Below, piece by piece: positions 49,000 to 58,385 of a stretch of DNA of 64,000 nt (positions are counted from its first letter, which is position 1; every line of letters begins with the position of its first letter). The position numbers were made by a program, and so were the translations under genes. This stretch comes from Streptomyces kronopolitis (GTDB taxonomy: Bacteria > Actinomycetota > Actinomycetes > Streptomycetales > Streptomycetaceae), in assembly GCF_014646275.1 (NCBI RefSeq), contig NZ_BMND01000030.1:1-64000 (forward strand). The letters are read 5' to 3'. The notes beneath the pieces were generated by a model. That model was not told where the DNA came from. It did no database searches and saw only the letters and a program-made list of their open reading frames with translations.

Positions 49000-49794
49000 C
49001 TACAGGACGCGCACCGCGCCGGTCGGCTGGTCGTAGCTGAGCGGGCGCTCGACGATGCCGGTGCTCGGGTTCTGGGCGCCGATGAACTTGCCGCCACCGA
49101 CGTAGACGCCGACGTGGTAGGCGCTGCCCGCGCTGCCCCAGTACAGGATGTCGCCGACCTGGAGGTTGTCCAGGCCGACCTGGGTGCCGGCGGTGGACTG
49201 GTCCTGCGAGACCCGCGGCAGGTCGACGCCGATCTGGCTGAACGCGGCCTGGGTCAGGCCGGAGCAGTCGTACGAGGACGGGCCGCTGGAGCCCAGCACG
49301 TACGCCTTGCCGAGCTGCGCCTTGAGGAAGGCGACGAGCGTGGCGGACGAGCCGGTGGCGTTGGACGGGGCGGACAGGGTGGTCCGCTCCGAGGAGCGCG
49401 ACGCACGGGCCTCGCTGGCCTCCTTGGCCTTGCGGGCCTCCTCGGCCTTCTTCTTGGCCGCGGCCTTGGCCTTCTTCACGGCCTCGGCCTTTGCCTTCTC
49501 CGCGGACTTGGCGGCCTTGGAGAAGGCGCTGTCCTGGAGTGCCTGACGCTCGTAGTTGAACGCGACCTGCTCAGCGGTGTCGGCGCTCTTCGCGGCGCTG
49601 CTGGCAAGCGCCGTCGTGATCGTCGGCATCTCCTGGGTTTCGGAGACGGGCTTCTCCGCGGCGTTGGCCGGCACCGTGGCGCCGGTCACCGCGAGGGTGA
49701 GGAAGCCACCGGTCACTCCGGCACGCAGCGCCCGCGAGGACGCGGAAGGGCGACGGGGCTTCCGGTGGCTGGGTATGAGTGCGTTCGGGGACAT
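49000..49794 (-). CDS. NlpC/P60 (C40) cell-wall endopeptidase
   Basis: A 264-residue secreted peptidoglycan hydrolase. ATG 49794 gives a signal peptide (RALRAGVTGGFLTLAVTGAT, cut near VPANAAE). A central coiled region of Ala, Lys and Glu (about residues 85-135, KAKAEAVKKAKAAAKKKAEE) precedes the NlpC/P60 domain with SYDCSGLTQAAF (Cys177), AYHVGVYVGGG (His227) and the third polar residue in FIGAQNPSTG. It should cut D-Glu-(m)DAP-type stem peptide bonds. It is the first gene on the minus side of the 724-base region that also serves nuoA; direct repeats at 50128 may control it. Confidence 0.93.
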   Translation of the reverse strand: MSPNALIPSHRKPRRPSASSRALRAGVTGGFLTLAVTGATVPANAAEKPVSETQEMPTITTALASSAAKSADTAEQVAFNYERQALQDSAFSKAAKSAEKAKAEAVKKAKAAAKKKAEEARKAKEASEARASRSSERTTLSAPSNATGSSATLVAFLKAQLGKAYVLGSSGPSSYDCSGLTQAAFSQIGVDLPRVSQDQSTAGTQVGLDNLQVGDILYWGSAGSAYHVGVYVGGGKFIGAQNPSTGIVERPLSYDQPTGAVRVL

Positions 49795-50127
49795 GGCAAT
49801 AACGGCTATCAGGCGCCGCTGGTTGCTGCCAACAAAGGTGCAGTGCGCCACACTTGTCGTGTACGCGACGAACAAAAAGGGCGTTTTACCTGCCCGTCGA
49901 GCCCGCGACGGGATGTCCGAATTTCGCGATCATGTTCCTACGCATGGCATTTGCTGCTCGATGCGGGTCGGATGAGCGCCTACCACTTCCCCATCCGCCA
50001 CGCCAAGGCTTCCCGGGCGTCAAGGACTTAGTACGTGAAATAGCGTGGGATAGGTCACTCCTGAGTGTCCGTTATGTTCCCGTGACCCGACGCCGGCCGT
50101 CGCTCGTGAACCGAAGCACGAAGAGAC

Positions 50128-50155
50128 GATCACGGCCGGGTCACGAGCGGGTCAC
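50128..50155 (-). promoter_or_regulatory. Three 6-mers at 11-bp period, MtrA-like site
   Basis: On the minus strand the run is GTGACC-CGCTC-GTGACC-CGGCC-GTGATC, i.e. three GTGAYC hexamers with five-base spacers. Two hexamers of GTnACn type with 5-base spacing are the form described for the response regulator MtrA, which controls cell-wall hydrolase genes in actinobacteria. Located 334 bases upstream of the NlpC/P60 gene and 364 bases upstream of nuoA. Confidence 0.4.
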
Positions 50156-50341
50156 GTCTACGGGCCGGACTCCACTAGCAGTTGGCCGCGTCCGGCGCCA
50201 ATTTGCCCTTAGCGTGCCTCACTTGATATTGGCAACCCCGCACTGACCAGCGGTAACCCAGGCGAATGTCACCTCTCGTGATCACTCGCGCGCTTCACGT
50301 ATGAAGATCACCGCTCATCCGACTTCATGATCCTTCGCCGG

Positions 50342-50388
50342 GTGGTGGAGATCACAAAGGCGTTGGTCATCCCCGTGTCGCAGATCAC
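50342..50388 (+). promoter_or_regulatory. Two Crp-like half-palindromes upstream of nuoA
   Basis: GTGGTGGAGATCAC (50342-50355) and GTGTCGCAGATCAC (50375-50388) each fit GTGn-N6-TCAC, and their starts are 33 bp apart (three helical turns). AGATCAC also occurs at 50305. They sit upstream of the candidate -10 at 50402. Confidence 0.35.
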
Positions 50389-50401
50389 AGACCGACGGGC
50401 A

Positions 50402-50407
50402 TAAGAT
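50402..50407 (+). promoter_or_regulatory. Candidate -10 element of the nuo operon
   Basis: TAAGAT fits TAnnnT. No good -35 lies at normal spacing (CGCAGA at 50379-50384), so an activator may be needed. Transcription would begin at about 50414, leaving a leader of roughly 105 bases before nuoA. Confidence 0.35.
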
Positions 50408-50422
50408 GCAGGCGGCTCGGGC

Positions 50423-50440
50423 TTGTGAACTGCCTCACAT
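50423..50440 (+). promoter_or_regulatory. Rex-operator-like site upstream of nuoA
   Basis: TTGTGAACTGCCTCACAT matches TTGTGAA-N4-TTCACAA at 12 of 14 fixed positions, with the complete left half TTGTGAA. It lies about ten bases downstream of the expected transcription start, where a bound repressor would block transcription. In Streptomyces the Rex regulon includes NADH dehydrogenase and cytochrome genes. Confidence 0.55.
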
Positions 50441-50518
50441 GTGCACGATCTCCACGGGGCGATCAAGGGCCCGAGCGGACCGCCATCCAGTCATCGTCGA
50501 CTGAAGGGAGCGAGGACG

Positions 50519-50878
50519 GTGAACGCTTACGCGCCCATCCTCGTACTGGGAGCCCTCGGGGCAGGCTTTGCGATCTTCTCCGTCGTGATGGCCACCCTCG
50601 TCGGGCCCAGGCGTTACAACCGGGCCAAGCTCGAGGCGTACGAATGCGGAATCGAGCCGACGCCACATCCGTCCGGTGGTGGCCGCTTCCCGATCAAGTA
50701 CTACCTGACGGCGATGCTCTTCATCGTCTTCGACATCGAGATCGTCTTCCTCTACCCCTGGGCCGTCAGCTTCGACGCCCTGGGGCTTTTCGGGCTCGTC
50801 GAGATGCTCCTCTTCGCGCTCACCGTCTTCGTCGCCTACGCCTACGTCTGGCGTCGTGGCGGCCTGGAATGGGACTAG
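50519..50878 (+). CDS. nuoA: NADH-quinone oxidoreductase subunit A
   Basis: A 119-residue subunit with three membrane helices (LVLGALGAGFAIFSVVMATL, TAMLFIVFDIEIVFLYPWAV, VEMLLFALTVFVAYAYVW). It forms part of the membrane arm near the quinone site; the conserved acidic loop is KLEAYECGIEPTPH, and FDIEIVFLYPW is invariant in the family. GTG 50519 follows AAGGGAG. First gene of the nuo operon, preceded by Rex-like and Crp-like sites; nuoB starts nine bases after its stop. Confidence 0.96.
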   Translation: MNAYAPILVLGALGAGFAIFSVVMATLVGPRRYNRAKLEAYECGIEPTPHPSGGGRFPIKYYLTAMLFIVFDIEIVFLYPWAVSFDALGLFGLVEMLLFALTVFVAYAYVWRRGGLEWD

Positions 50879-50887
50879 GGGGCACAC

Positions 50888-51438
<551 letters not shown>

Positions 51439-51442
<4 letters not shown>

Positions 51443-52209
51443 GTGAGCAGAAGAACCCCGGGGGTTCCGGCGAGAACGGCCGGGACGGTCAAGAAGAGGC
51501 CGTGCCCGCGCAGCGCGAGGACACCGGCGAGGTGATCGGCACCCGCCGCGGGATGTTCGGCGCCGACAACGGCGGCGACACCTCCGGCTACGGCGGCCTC
51601 GTACGGACTGTGCGGCTGCCCGGCGAGAGCAGCCGGCCCTACGGCGGACCGGCCGGCACGGAAGGCCACGGCGAGTTCGACGAGATCGCCGACGAACTGG
51701 AGGGCGCCCTCGACGAACAGGGCCTGGTCCCCGGGAACGTCATCGAGAAGACCGTCGTCGACCGCGCGGAGCTGACCTTCCACATCGAGCGCGGCGCGCT
51801 GCCGGCGGTCGCCCGGATCCTGCGCGACGACCCGGCGCTGCGCTTCGAGCTGTGCACGGGCGTGAGCGGGGTGCACTTCCCGGGGGACAAGGGCCGCGAG
51901 CTGCACGCCGTCTACCACCTGCGCTCGATCACCCACAACCGGCTGATCCGGCTGGAGGTCGGCGTGCCGGACGCCGACCCGCACGTGCCCTCGCTCGTCG
52001 ACGTCTATCCGACCAACGACTGGCACGAGCGCGAGACCTACGACTTCTTCGGCATCGTCTTCGACGGCCACCCCGCGCTCACCCGGATCATGATGCCGGA
52101 CGACTGGCAGGGCTTTCCGCAGCGCAAGGACTACCCGCTCGGCGGCATCCCCGTCGAGTACAAGGGCGCCCGGATCCCGGCTCCCGACCAGCGGAGGTCG
52201 TACAGCTGA
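51439..52209 (+). CDS. nuoC: NADH-quinone oxidoreductase subunit C
   Basis: A 256-residue 30-kDa subunit of the peripheral arm. The conserved core is TNDWHERETYDFFGIVFDGH with MPDDWQGFPQRKDYPLGGIP at the end. The first 90 residues are a Gly/Asp-rich extension (GGSGENGRDGQEEAVPAQRE) not found in proteobacteria, where NuoC is shorter or fused to NuoD. GTG 51439 overlaps the nuoB stop by four bases and its stop overlaps nuoD by one base. Confidence 0.96.
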
Positions 52210-53585
52210 TGACTACTGCACCCCACTCGCACTCCTCGGACGGCCCCCGCACGGCGAGCGACTTCGACACCGAGCCGTCGCCCGCCCGGGAGACCACCGA
52301 GGGGACCGTCTACAACGTCTCCGGCGGGGACTGGGACGAGATCGCGGCCGCCGCCGTGAAGTCCGACGACGAGCGGATCATCGTCAACATGGGGCCGCAG
52401 CACCCCTCCACCCACGGCGTGCTCCGGCTGATCCTGGAGATCGACGGCGAGACCGTCACCGAGGCCCGCTGCGGCATCGGCTATCTGCACACCGGCATCG
52501 AGAAGAACCTCGAATTCCGGACCTGGACGCAGGGCACCACCTTCGTCACGAGGATGGATTACCTCACCCCCTTCTTCAACGAGACGGCCTACTGCCTGGC
52601 CGTGGAGAAGCTGCTCGGCATCACCGCCGACATCCCCGACCGGGCCTCGGTCATCCGCGTGATGCTGATGGAGCTCAACCGGATGTCCTCCCATCTCGTG
52701 GCCATCGCCACCGGCGGGATGGAGCTGGGCGCCACCACGATCATGATCTACGGCTTCCGCGACCGCGAGCTCATCCTCGACATCTACGAGCTGATCACCG
52801 GCCTGCGGATGAACCACGCGTACATCCGGCCCGGCGGCCTCGCCCAGGACCTGCCGCCCGGGGCGGTCGACCAGGTGCGCGAGTTCGTCAAGAAGATGCG
52901 GAAGAACATCGGCGAGTACGACAAGCTCGCCACCGGCAACCCCGTCTTCAAGGGCCGGATGGAAGGCATCGGCTATCTCGACCTGGCCGGCTGCATGGCC
53001 ACCGGCGCCACCGGTCCCATCGTCCGCTCGGCCGGACTGCCGCACGACCTGCGCAAGACGCAGCCGTACTGCGGCTACGAGGACTACGACTTCGAGGTGC
53101 CGACCGCCGACACCTGCGACTCCTACGGCCGGTTCCTCATCCGGCTGGAGGAGATGCGCCAGTCGCTGCGGATCGTCGAGCAGTGCCTGGACCGGCTGGC
53201 GCCCGGCCCGGTGATGGTCGCGGACAAGAAGATCGCCTGGCCCGCCCAGCTGGCCCTCGGCCCGGACGGCCTCGGCAACTCCCTCGACCACATCAAGAAG
53301 ATCATGGGCACCTCGATGGAGGCCCTGATCCACCACTTCAAGCTGGTGACCGAGGGCTTCCGGGTCCCGCCGGGGCAGACGTACGCGGCCGTCGAGTCGC
53401 CCAAGGGCGAGCTGGGCGTGCACGCGGTCAGCGACGGCGGCACCCGCCCCTACCGGGTGCACTTCCGCGACCCGTCCTTCACCAATCTCCAGGCCATGGC
53501 GGCGATGTGCGAGGGCGGCCAGGTCGCCGACGTCATCGTCGCCGTCGCGTCCATCGACCCCGTGATGGGAGGCGTCGACCGGTGA
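52209..53585 (+). CDS. nuoD: NADH-quinone oxidoreductase subunit D
   Basis: A 458-residue 49-kDa subunit lining the quinone cavity together with NuoB. Family features are NMGPQHPSTHGVLRLILEID (His involved in quinone binding), CGIGYLHTGIEKNLEFRTWT, LNRMSSHLVAIATGGMELGA, and the C-terminal SIDPVMGGVDR with the invariant Asp-Arg ending. A 50-residue polar N-terminal stretch (HSHSSDGPRTASDFDTEPSP) is extra. Stop overlaps nuoE (GTGA). Confidence 0.97.
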   Translation: MTTAPHSHSSDGPRTASDFDTEPSPARETTEGTVYNVSGGDWDEIAAAAVKSDDERIIVNMGPQHPSTHGVLRLILEIDGETVTEARCGIGYLHTGIEKNLEFRTWTQGTTFVTRMDYLTPFFNETAYCLAVEKLLGITADIPDRASVIRVMLMELNRMSSHLVAIATGGMELGATTIMIYGFRDRELILDIYELITGLRMNHAYIRPGGLAQDLPPGAVDQVREFVKKMRKNIGEYDKLATGNPVFKGRMEGIGYLDLAGCMATGATGPIVRSAGLPHDLRKTQPYCGYEDYDFEVPTADTCDSYGRFLIRLEEMRQSLRIVEQCLDRLAPGPVMVADKKIAWPAQLALGPDGLGNSLDHIKKIMGTSMEALIHHFKLVTEGFRVPPGQTYAAVESPKGELGVHAVSDGGTRPYRVHFRDPSFTNLQAMAAMCEGGQVADVIVAVASIDPVMGGVDR

Positions 53586-54472
53586 ACCCCACCGAGGCGA
53601 ACCACGACGTGCAGCTGGGAATGCCCGCGCTTCCCGCTCCCGACTACCCGGCGGACGTCCGGGCCCGGCTGGAGGCGGACGCCAAGGAGGTGATCGCCCG
53701 CTACCCCGGCGCGCGCTCGGCGCTGCTGCCGCTGCTGCACCTCGTCCAGGCCGAGGAGGGGCACGTCACCCGCACCGGCATCCGCTTCTGCGCCGAGCTG
53801 CTGGACCTGACCACCGCCGAGGTCACCGCGGTCTCGACCTTCTACTCCATGTACCGCCGCAAGGCGAGCGGTGAGTATCAGGTCGGGGTCTGCACCAACA
53901 CCCTGTGCGCGGTGATGGGCGGCGACGCCATCTTCGAGGACCTCAAGGAGCATCTCGGCGTCGGCAACGGCGAGACCACCGAGGACGGCGCGGTCACCCT
54001 CGAACACATCGAGTGCAACGCGGCCTGCGACTTCGCGCCGGTCGTGATGGTCAACTGGGAGTTCTTCGACAACCAGACGCCGCAGTCCGCCCGGCGGCTC
54101 GTCGACGACCTGCGGGCCGGCCGGAGCGTCGAGCCCACCCGCGGCGCCCCGCTGTGCACCTTCCGGCAGACCTCCCGGATGCTCGCGGGCTTCCCCGACG
54201 AGCGGCCCGGAGCCGTCCGGGCCACCGGCGGCGCCGGGCCCGCCTCCCTGATCGGGCTGCGCCTGGCCAAGGGCGAGGTCGCCCCGGGCCGCGGCGGCGA
54301 CACCGTCATCGCGCCCCGCACCGCGCGGACCGGCGCCGACGAGGCGCCCGCCACCGGCCACGACGACGGCCAGGCGCCCCCTGGCCACCCCAGTTCGCAC
54401 GACGCACCGCACGAGACCTCGGCCTCCGACGAGCACCATCCGGCGGGGCCCGCAGCAGAGGAGGGGGAGTGA
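53582..54472 (+). CDS. nuoE: NADH-quinone oxidoreductase subunit E
   Basis: A 296-residue subunit with the thioredoxin-like [2Fe-2S] cluster N1a: Cys pairs in VGVCTNTLCAVMG and ECNAACDFAPVVMVN. The N-terminal helical bundle holds KEVIARYPGARSALLPLLHL and TAVSTFYSMY. Beyond about residue 185 there is a 110-residue Pro/Gly/His/Asp-rich extension (APATGHDDGQAPPGHPSSHD) that makes it much longer than the ~165-residue E. coli protein; such tails are common in Streptomyces. GTG 53582 overlaps nuoD. Confidence 0.95.
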   Translation: MNPTEANHDVQLGMPALPAPDYPADVRARLEADAKEVIARYPGARSALLPLLHLVQAEEGHVTRTGIRFCAELLDLTTAEVTAVSTFYSMYRRKASGEYQVGVCTNTLCAVMGGDAIFEDLKEHLGVGNGETTEDGAVTLEHIECNAACDFAPVVMVNWEFFDNQTPQSARRLVDDLRAGRSVEPTRGAPLCTFRQTSRMLAGFPDERPGAVRATGGAGPASLIGLRLAKGEVAPGRGGDTVIAPRTARTGADEAPATGHDDGQAPPGHPSSHDAPHETSASDEHHPAGPAAEEGE

Positions 54473-55854
54473 TGACAGTGGCAGCCGAGCACGAGGGCGC
54501 CTCCCGGCCCGGGGCCGGCGGCGAGGCAAGCCCCGAAAAGCTCCTGGCACCGGTCCTGTCCGCCTTCTGGGACCAGCCCGAATCCTGGACGCTGGAGACC
54601 TACCGCCGGCACCAGGGCTACGACGGCCTGCGCAGGGCCCTCGCGATGGCCCCGGACGACGTGATCGCCTACGTCAAGGACTCCGGGCTGCGCGGCCGCG
54701 GCGGCGCCGGCTTCCCTACCGGGATGAAGTGGCAGTTCATCCCGCAGGGCGACGGCAAACCGCACTACCTCGTGGTCAACGCCGACGAGTCGGAGCCCGG
54801 GACCTGCAAGGACATCCCGCTCCTCTTCGCCAACCCGCACTCCCTCATCGAGGGCATCGTGATCGCCTGCCATGCGATCCGGTCGAACCACGCCTTCATC
54901 TATCTGCGCGGCGAGGTCGTCCCCGTGCTGAGGCGGCTGCACGAGGCCGTGCGCGAGGCCTACGCGGCGGGCTTCCTCGGGAAGAACATCCTCGGCTCGG
55001 GGCTCGACCTGGACGTGATCGTGCACGCGGGCGCCGGCGCGTACATCTGCGGTGAGGAGACCGCGCTGCTGGACTCCCTGGAGGGCCGTCGCGGACAGCC
55101 CCGGCTGCGTCCTCCCTTCCCGGCGGTGGCGGGCCTCTACGCCTGCCCCACTGTCGTGAACAACGTCGAGTCCATCGCCTCGGTTCCCGCCATCATGCTG
55201 CGGGGCAAGGACTGGTTCCGTTCGATGGGCACCGAGAAGTCCCCGGGCTTCACGCTCTACTCGCTCAGCGGCCACGTCGCCCGCCCCGGCCAGTACGAGG
55301 CCCCGCTGGGCATCACGCTGCGCCAGCTGCTGGACATGAGCGGCGGGATGCGCCGCGGCCACCGGCTGAAGTTCTGGACGCCGGGCGGCTCCTCGACCCC
55401 GATGTTCACCGACGAGCACCTCGACGTCCCGCTCGACTACGAGGGCGTCGGCGCGGCCGGCTCGATGCTCGGCACCAAGGCGCTCCAGTGCTTCGACGAG
55501 ACCACCTGCGTGGTCCGCGCGGTCACCCGCTGGACCGAGTTCTACGCGCACGAGTCCTGCGGCAAGTGCACGCCCTGCCGCGAAGGCACGTACTGGCTGG
55601 TGCAGTTGCTCAGGGACATCGAGGCGGGCAAGGGCGCGATGGGCGACCTCGACAAGATCGACGACATCGCCGACAACATCAACGGCAAGTCCTTCTGCGC
55701 GCTCGGCGACGGCGCCGCCTCGCCGATCTACTCCTCGCTGAAGTACTTCCGCGAGGAGTACGAGCAGCACATCACCGGCCGGGGCTGCCCCTTCGACCCC
55801 GCCAAGTCGACCCTCTGGGGCGACAACGACGCTCACCTGGGGGTGAACGCATGA
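54472..55854 (+). CDS. nuoF: NADH-quinone oxidoreductase subunit F
   Basis: A 460-residue NADH-oxidising subunit with FMN and cluster N3. The NADH/FMN motifs are GLRGRGGAGFPTGMKWQF and NADESEPGTCKD, with HAGAGAYICGEETALLDSLE following. The [4Fe-4S] motif is ESCGKCTPCREGTYW, with the fourth Cys in KSFCALGDGAASPI. ATG 54472 shares one base with the nuoE stop. NADH electrons enter complex I here. Confidence 0.97.
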   Translation: MTVAAEHEGASRPGAGGEASPEKLLAPVLSAFWDQPESWTLETYRRHQGYDGLRRALAMAPDDVIAYVKDSGLRGRGGAGFPTGMKWQFIPQGDGKPHYLVVNADESEPGTCKDIPLLFANPHSLIEGIVIACHAIRSNHAFIYLRGEVVPVLRRLHEAVREAYAAGFLGKNILGSGLDLDVIVHAGAGAYICGEETALLDSLEGRRGQPRLRPPFPAVAGLYACPTVVNNVESIASVPAIMLRGKDWFRSMGTEKSPGFTLYSLSGHVARPGQYEAPLGITLRQLLDMSGGMRRGHRLKFWTPGGSSTPMFTDEHLDVPLDYEGVGAAGSMLGTKALQCFDETTCVVRAVTRWTEFYAHESCGKCTPCREGTYWLVQLLRDIEAGKGAMGDLDKIDDIADNINGKSFCALGDGAASPIYSSLKYFREEYEQHITGRGCPFDPAKSTLWGDNDAHLGVNA

Positions 55855-58385
55855 CCGTCACCACACGTGCTCCCTCGGGGGGCGGCGAGGCGGCGATCCC
55901 GCCGGAGGACCTCGTCACCCTGACGATCGACGGCATCGAGATCTCCGTCCCCAAGGGGACGCTGGTCATCCGTGCCGCCGAACTCCTCGGCATCGAGATC
56001 CCGCGCTTCTGCGACCACCCGCTGCTGGACCCGGCGGGCGCCTGCCGGCAGTGCATCGTCGAGGTCGAGGGCCAGCGCAAGCCGATGGCCTCCTGCACCA
56101 TCACCTGCACCGACGGCATGGTGGTCCGCTCGCAGCTGACCTCGCCGGTGGCGGAGAAGGCGCAGCGCGGCGTGATGGAGCTGCTGCTGATCAACCACCC
56201 GCTGGACTGCCCGGTCTGCGACAAGGGCGGCGAGTGCCCGCTGCAGAACCAGGCCATGCAGGTCGGCGACCCGGAGTCGCGCTTCGAGGGCAAGAAGCGC
56301 ACCTTCGCCAAGCCGGTGCCGATCTCCACGCAGGTGCTGCTGGACCGCGAGCGGTGCGTGCTGTGCGCGCGCTGCACCCGCTTCAGCAACCAGATCGCCG
56401 GCGACCCGATGATCGAGCTGGTCGAGCGGGGCGCGCTCCAGCAGGTCGGTACGGGGGAGGGCGACCCCTTCCAGTCGTACTTCTCCGGCAACACCATCCA
56501 GATCTGCCCGGTCGGCGCGCTCACCTCCGCCGCGTACCGCTTCCGTTCCCGCCCCTTCGACCTGGTCTCCTCGCCGTCGGTGTGCGAACACTGCGCGGGC
56601 GGCTGCGCGACGCGCACCGACCACCGGCGCGGCAAGGTCCTGCGGCGGCTGGCGGCCAACGACCCCGAGGTCAACGAGGAGTGGCTCTGCGACAAGGGGC
56701 GGTTCGCCTTCCGCTACGCCCAGCAGCGCGACCGGCTGGAGCAGCCCCTGGTGCGCAACCGGGAGTCCGGTGAACTGGAGCCGGCGAGCTGGCCGGCCGC
56801 CCTGGAGGCGGCGGCCCGCGGGCTGTCGGCGGCCCGGGGCCACACCGGCGTGCTGACCGGCGGCCGGCTGACCGTCGAGGACGCCTACGCCTACGCCAAG
56901 TTCGCGCGGGTCGCGCTGGACACCCACGACGTCGACTTCCGGGCCCGGGCGCACAGCGCCGAGGAGGCGGACTTCCTGGCCTCCCGGGTCGCAGGCCGCG
57001 GCCGCGACCTGGACGACGGGCGCCGCGGGCCGGGCGTCACCTACACCACGCTGGAGCAGGCACCGGCCGTCCTGCTGGCCGGCATCGAGGCCGAGGAGGA
57101 GGCCCCCGGCGTCTTCCTGCGGCTGCGCAAGGCCCACCGCAAGAGCGGACAGCGCACCTTCGGGCTGGCGAGCTACGCCTCCCGCGGCCTGATCAAGGCC
57201 GGCGGCACGCTGCTGCCGGCCGCGCCCGGCACCGAGACCGAGTGGCTGACCGCGCTCTCCCGGGAGGGACTCGCGGGCGGGGCCGGACTGGAGGGCGAGG
57301 GGCGGGCCGCGGCCGAGGCGCTGCGCGCGGACGGCGCGGTGATCGTCGTCGGCGAGCGGCTGGCGTCGGTGCCCGGCGCGCTGACCGCCGCCCTCCGTGC
57401 CGCCGCCGCCACCGGCGCCCACCTGGTGTGGATCCCGCGGCGGGCCGGTGAACGCGGCGCCGTCGAGGCCGGTGCGCTGCCCGGTCTGCTGCCCGGTGGC
57501 CGGCCGGCCACCGACCCGCGGGCCCGCGACGAGGTCGCCGCTGCCTGGGGCGTGGCCGCGCTGCCGCACCGGCACGGCCGGGACACCGGCCAGATCATCG
57601 AGGCCGCGGCGACCGGGGAGCTCGGCGCGCTGCTGGTCGGCGGTGTCGAGGTCGCCGACCTGCCGGACCCGGCCCGGGCGCTGACCGCCCTGGACGAGGT
57701 CGGCTTCCTGGTCAGCCTGGAGCTGCGGCCCTCGCAGGTCACCGACCGGGCGGATGTGGTGCTGCCGGTGGCGGCCGTCGTGGAGAAGTCCGGCACGTTC
57801 CTCAACTGGGAGGGCCGGGCCCGGCTGTTCGAGGCGGCCGTCAAGCCGGACCAGATGGCCCGGCGGCAGTCGCAGCCCGACGCCCGGGTGCTGGATATGC
57901 TCGCCGACGCCATGGACGTCCATCTGGGGCTGCCGGACCTCCGCTCCGTGCGGCGCGAACTGGACCGGCTGGGCGGCTGGGACGGCCCGTACGCCGGGGA
58001 GCCGGCGGAGAGCGCGCGGGCACTGCCCCGGCCGGACGGCGGCGAGGCCGTCCTCGCCGGCCACCGGCTCCTGCTGGACCAGGGGGTGCTCCAGGAGGGC
58101 GACGAGGCGCTGGCCGGTACCCGCCATGCCGCGCTCGCCCGGCTGTCGGCGACCACCGCGCAGGAGACCGGGGTCAAGGACGGCGGCCTGCTGGCGGTGA
58201 CCGGGCCGGCCGGTGCGGTGCACCTGCCGCTCCAGGTCACGCCGATGCCCGACCGGGTGGTGTGGCTGCCGCTGAATTCCACGGGCGGTGGCGTCGCCGC
58301 CGATATCGGGGCGCTCCCCGGTGACCTGGTCAAGATCTCCGCCGCCCCGGGCCTGCCGGAGCCGGCCGAGGAGGTGGACGCATGA
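55851..58385 (+). CDS. nuoG: NADH-quinone oxidoreductase subunit G
   Basis: An 844-residue iron-sulfur subunit. Clusters in order are [2Fe-2S] (CDHPLLDPAGACRQC and a fourth Cys in ASCTITC), the His-ligated [4Fe-4S] (HPLDCPVCDKGGECPLQNQA), [4Fe-4S] (CVLCARC plus CPVGALTSAA), and an extra actinobacterial site in CEHCAGGCATR with WLCDKGRF, which starts the molybdopterin-oxidoreductase-like domain. That domain extends to the end but lacks molybdenum-cofactor residues. The 500-residue C-terminal part is Ala/Gly-rich and less conserved. ATG 55851 overlaps nuoF by four bases. Confidence 0.96.
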   Translation: MTVTTRAPSGGGEAAIPPEDLVTLTIDGIEISVPKGTLVIRAAELLGIEIPRFCDHPLLDPAGACRQCIVEVEGQRKPMASCTITCTDGMVVRSQLTSPVAEKAQRGVMELLLINHPLDCPVCDKGGECPLQNQAMQVGDPESRFEGKKRTFAKPVPISTQVLLDRERCVLCARCTRFSNQIAGDPMIELVERGALQQVGTGEGDPFQSYFSGNTIQICPVGALTSAAYRFRSRPFDLVSSPSVCEHCAGGCATRTDHRRGKVLRRLAANDPEVNEEWLCDKGRFAFRYAQQRDRLEQPLVRNRESGELEPASWPAALEAAARGLSAARGHTGVLTGGRLTVEDAYAYAKFARVALDTHDVDFRARAHSAEEADFLASRVAGRGRDLDDGRRGPGVTYTTLEQAPAVLLAGIEAEEEAPGVFLRLRKAHRKSGQRTFGLASYASRGLIKAGGTLLPAAPGTETEWLTALSREGLAGGAGLEGEGRAAAEALRADGAVIVVGERLASVPGALTAALRAAAATGAHLVWIPRRAGERGAVEAGALPGLLPGGRPATDPRARDEVAAAWGVAALPHRHGRDTGQIIEAAATGELGALLVGGVEVADLPDPARALTALDEVGFLVSLELRPSQVTDRADVVLPVAAVVEKSGTFLNWEGRARLFEAAVKPDQMARRQSQPDARVLDMLADAMDVHLGLPDLRSVRRELDRLGGWDGPYAGEPAESARALPRPDGGEAVLAGHRLLLDQGVLQEGDEALAGTRHAALARLSATTAQETGVKDGGLLAVTGPAGAVHLPLQVTPMPDRVVWLPLNSTGGGVAADIGALPGDLVKISAAPGLPEPAEEVDA

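Noticed and set aside
49795..50240. A ydaO/c-di-AMP riboswitch before the NlpC/P60 gene, as found for some Streptomyces wall hydrolases
   Set aside because: None of the conserved ydaO segments could be found in the leader on the minus strand; only GTGACC-type repeats are present.
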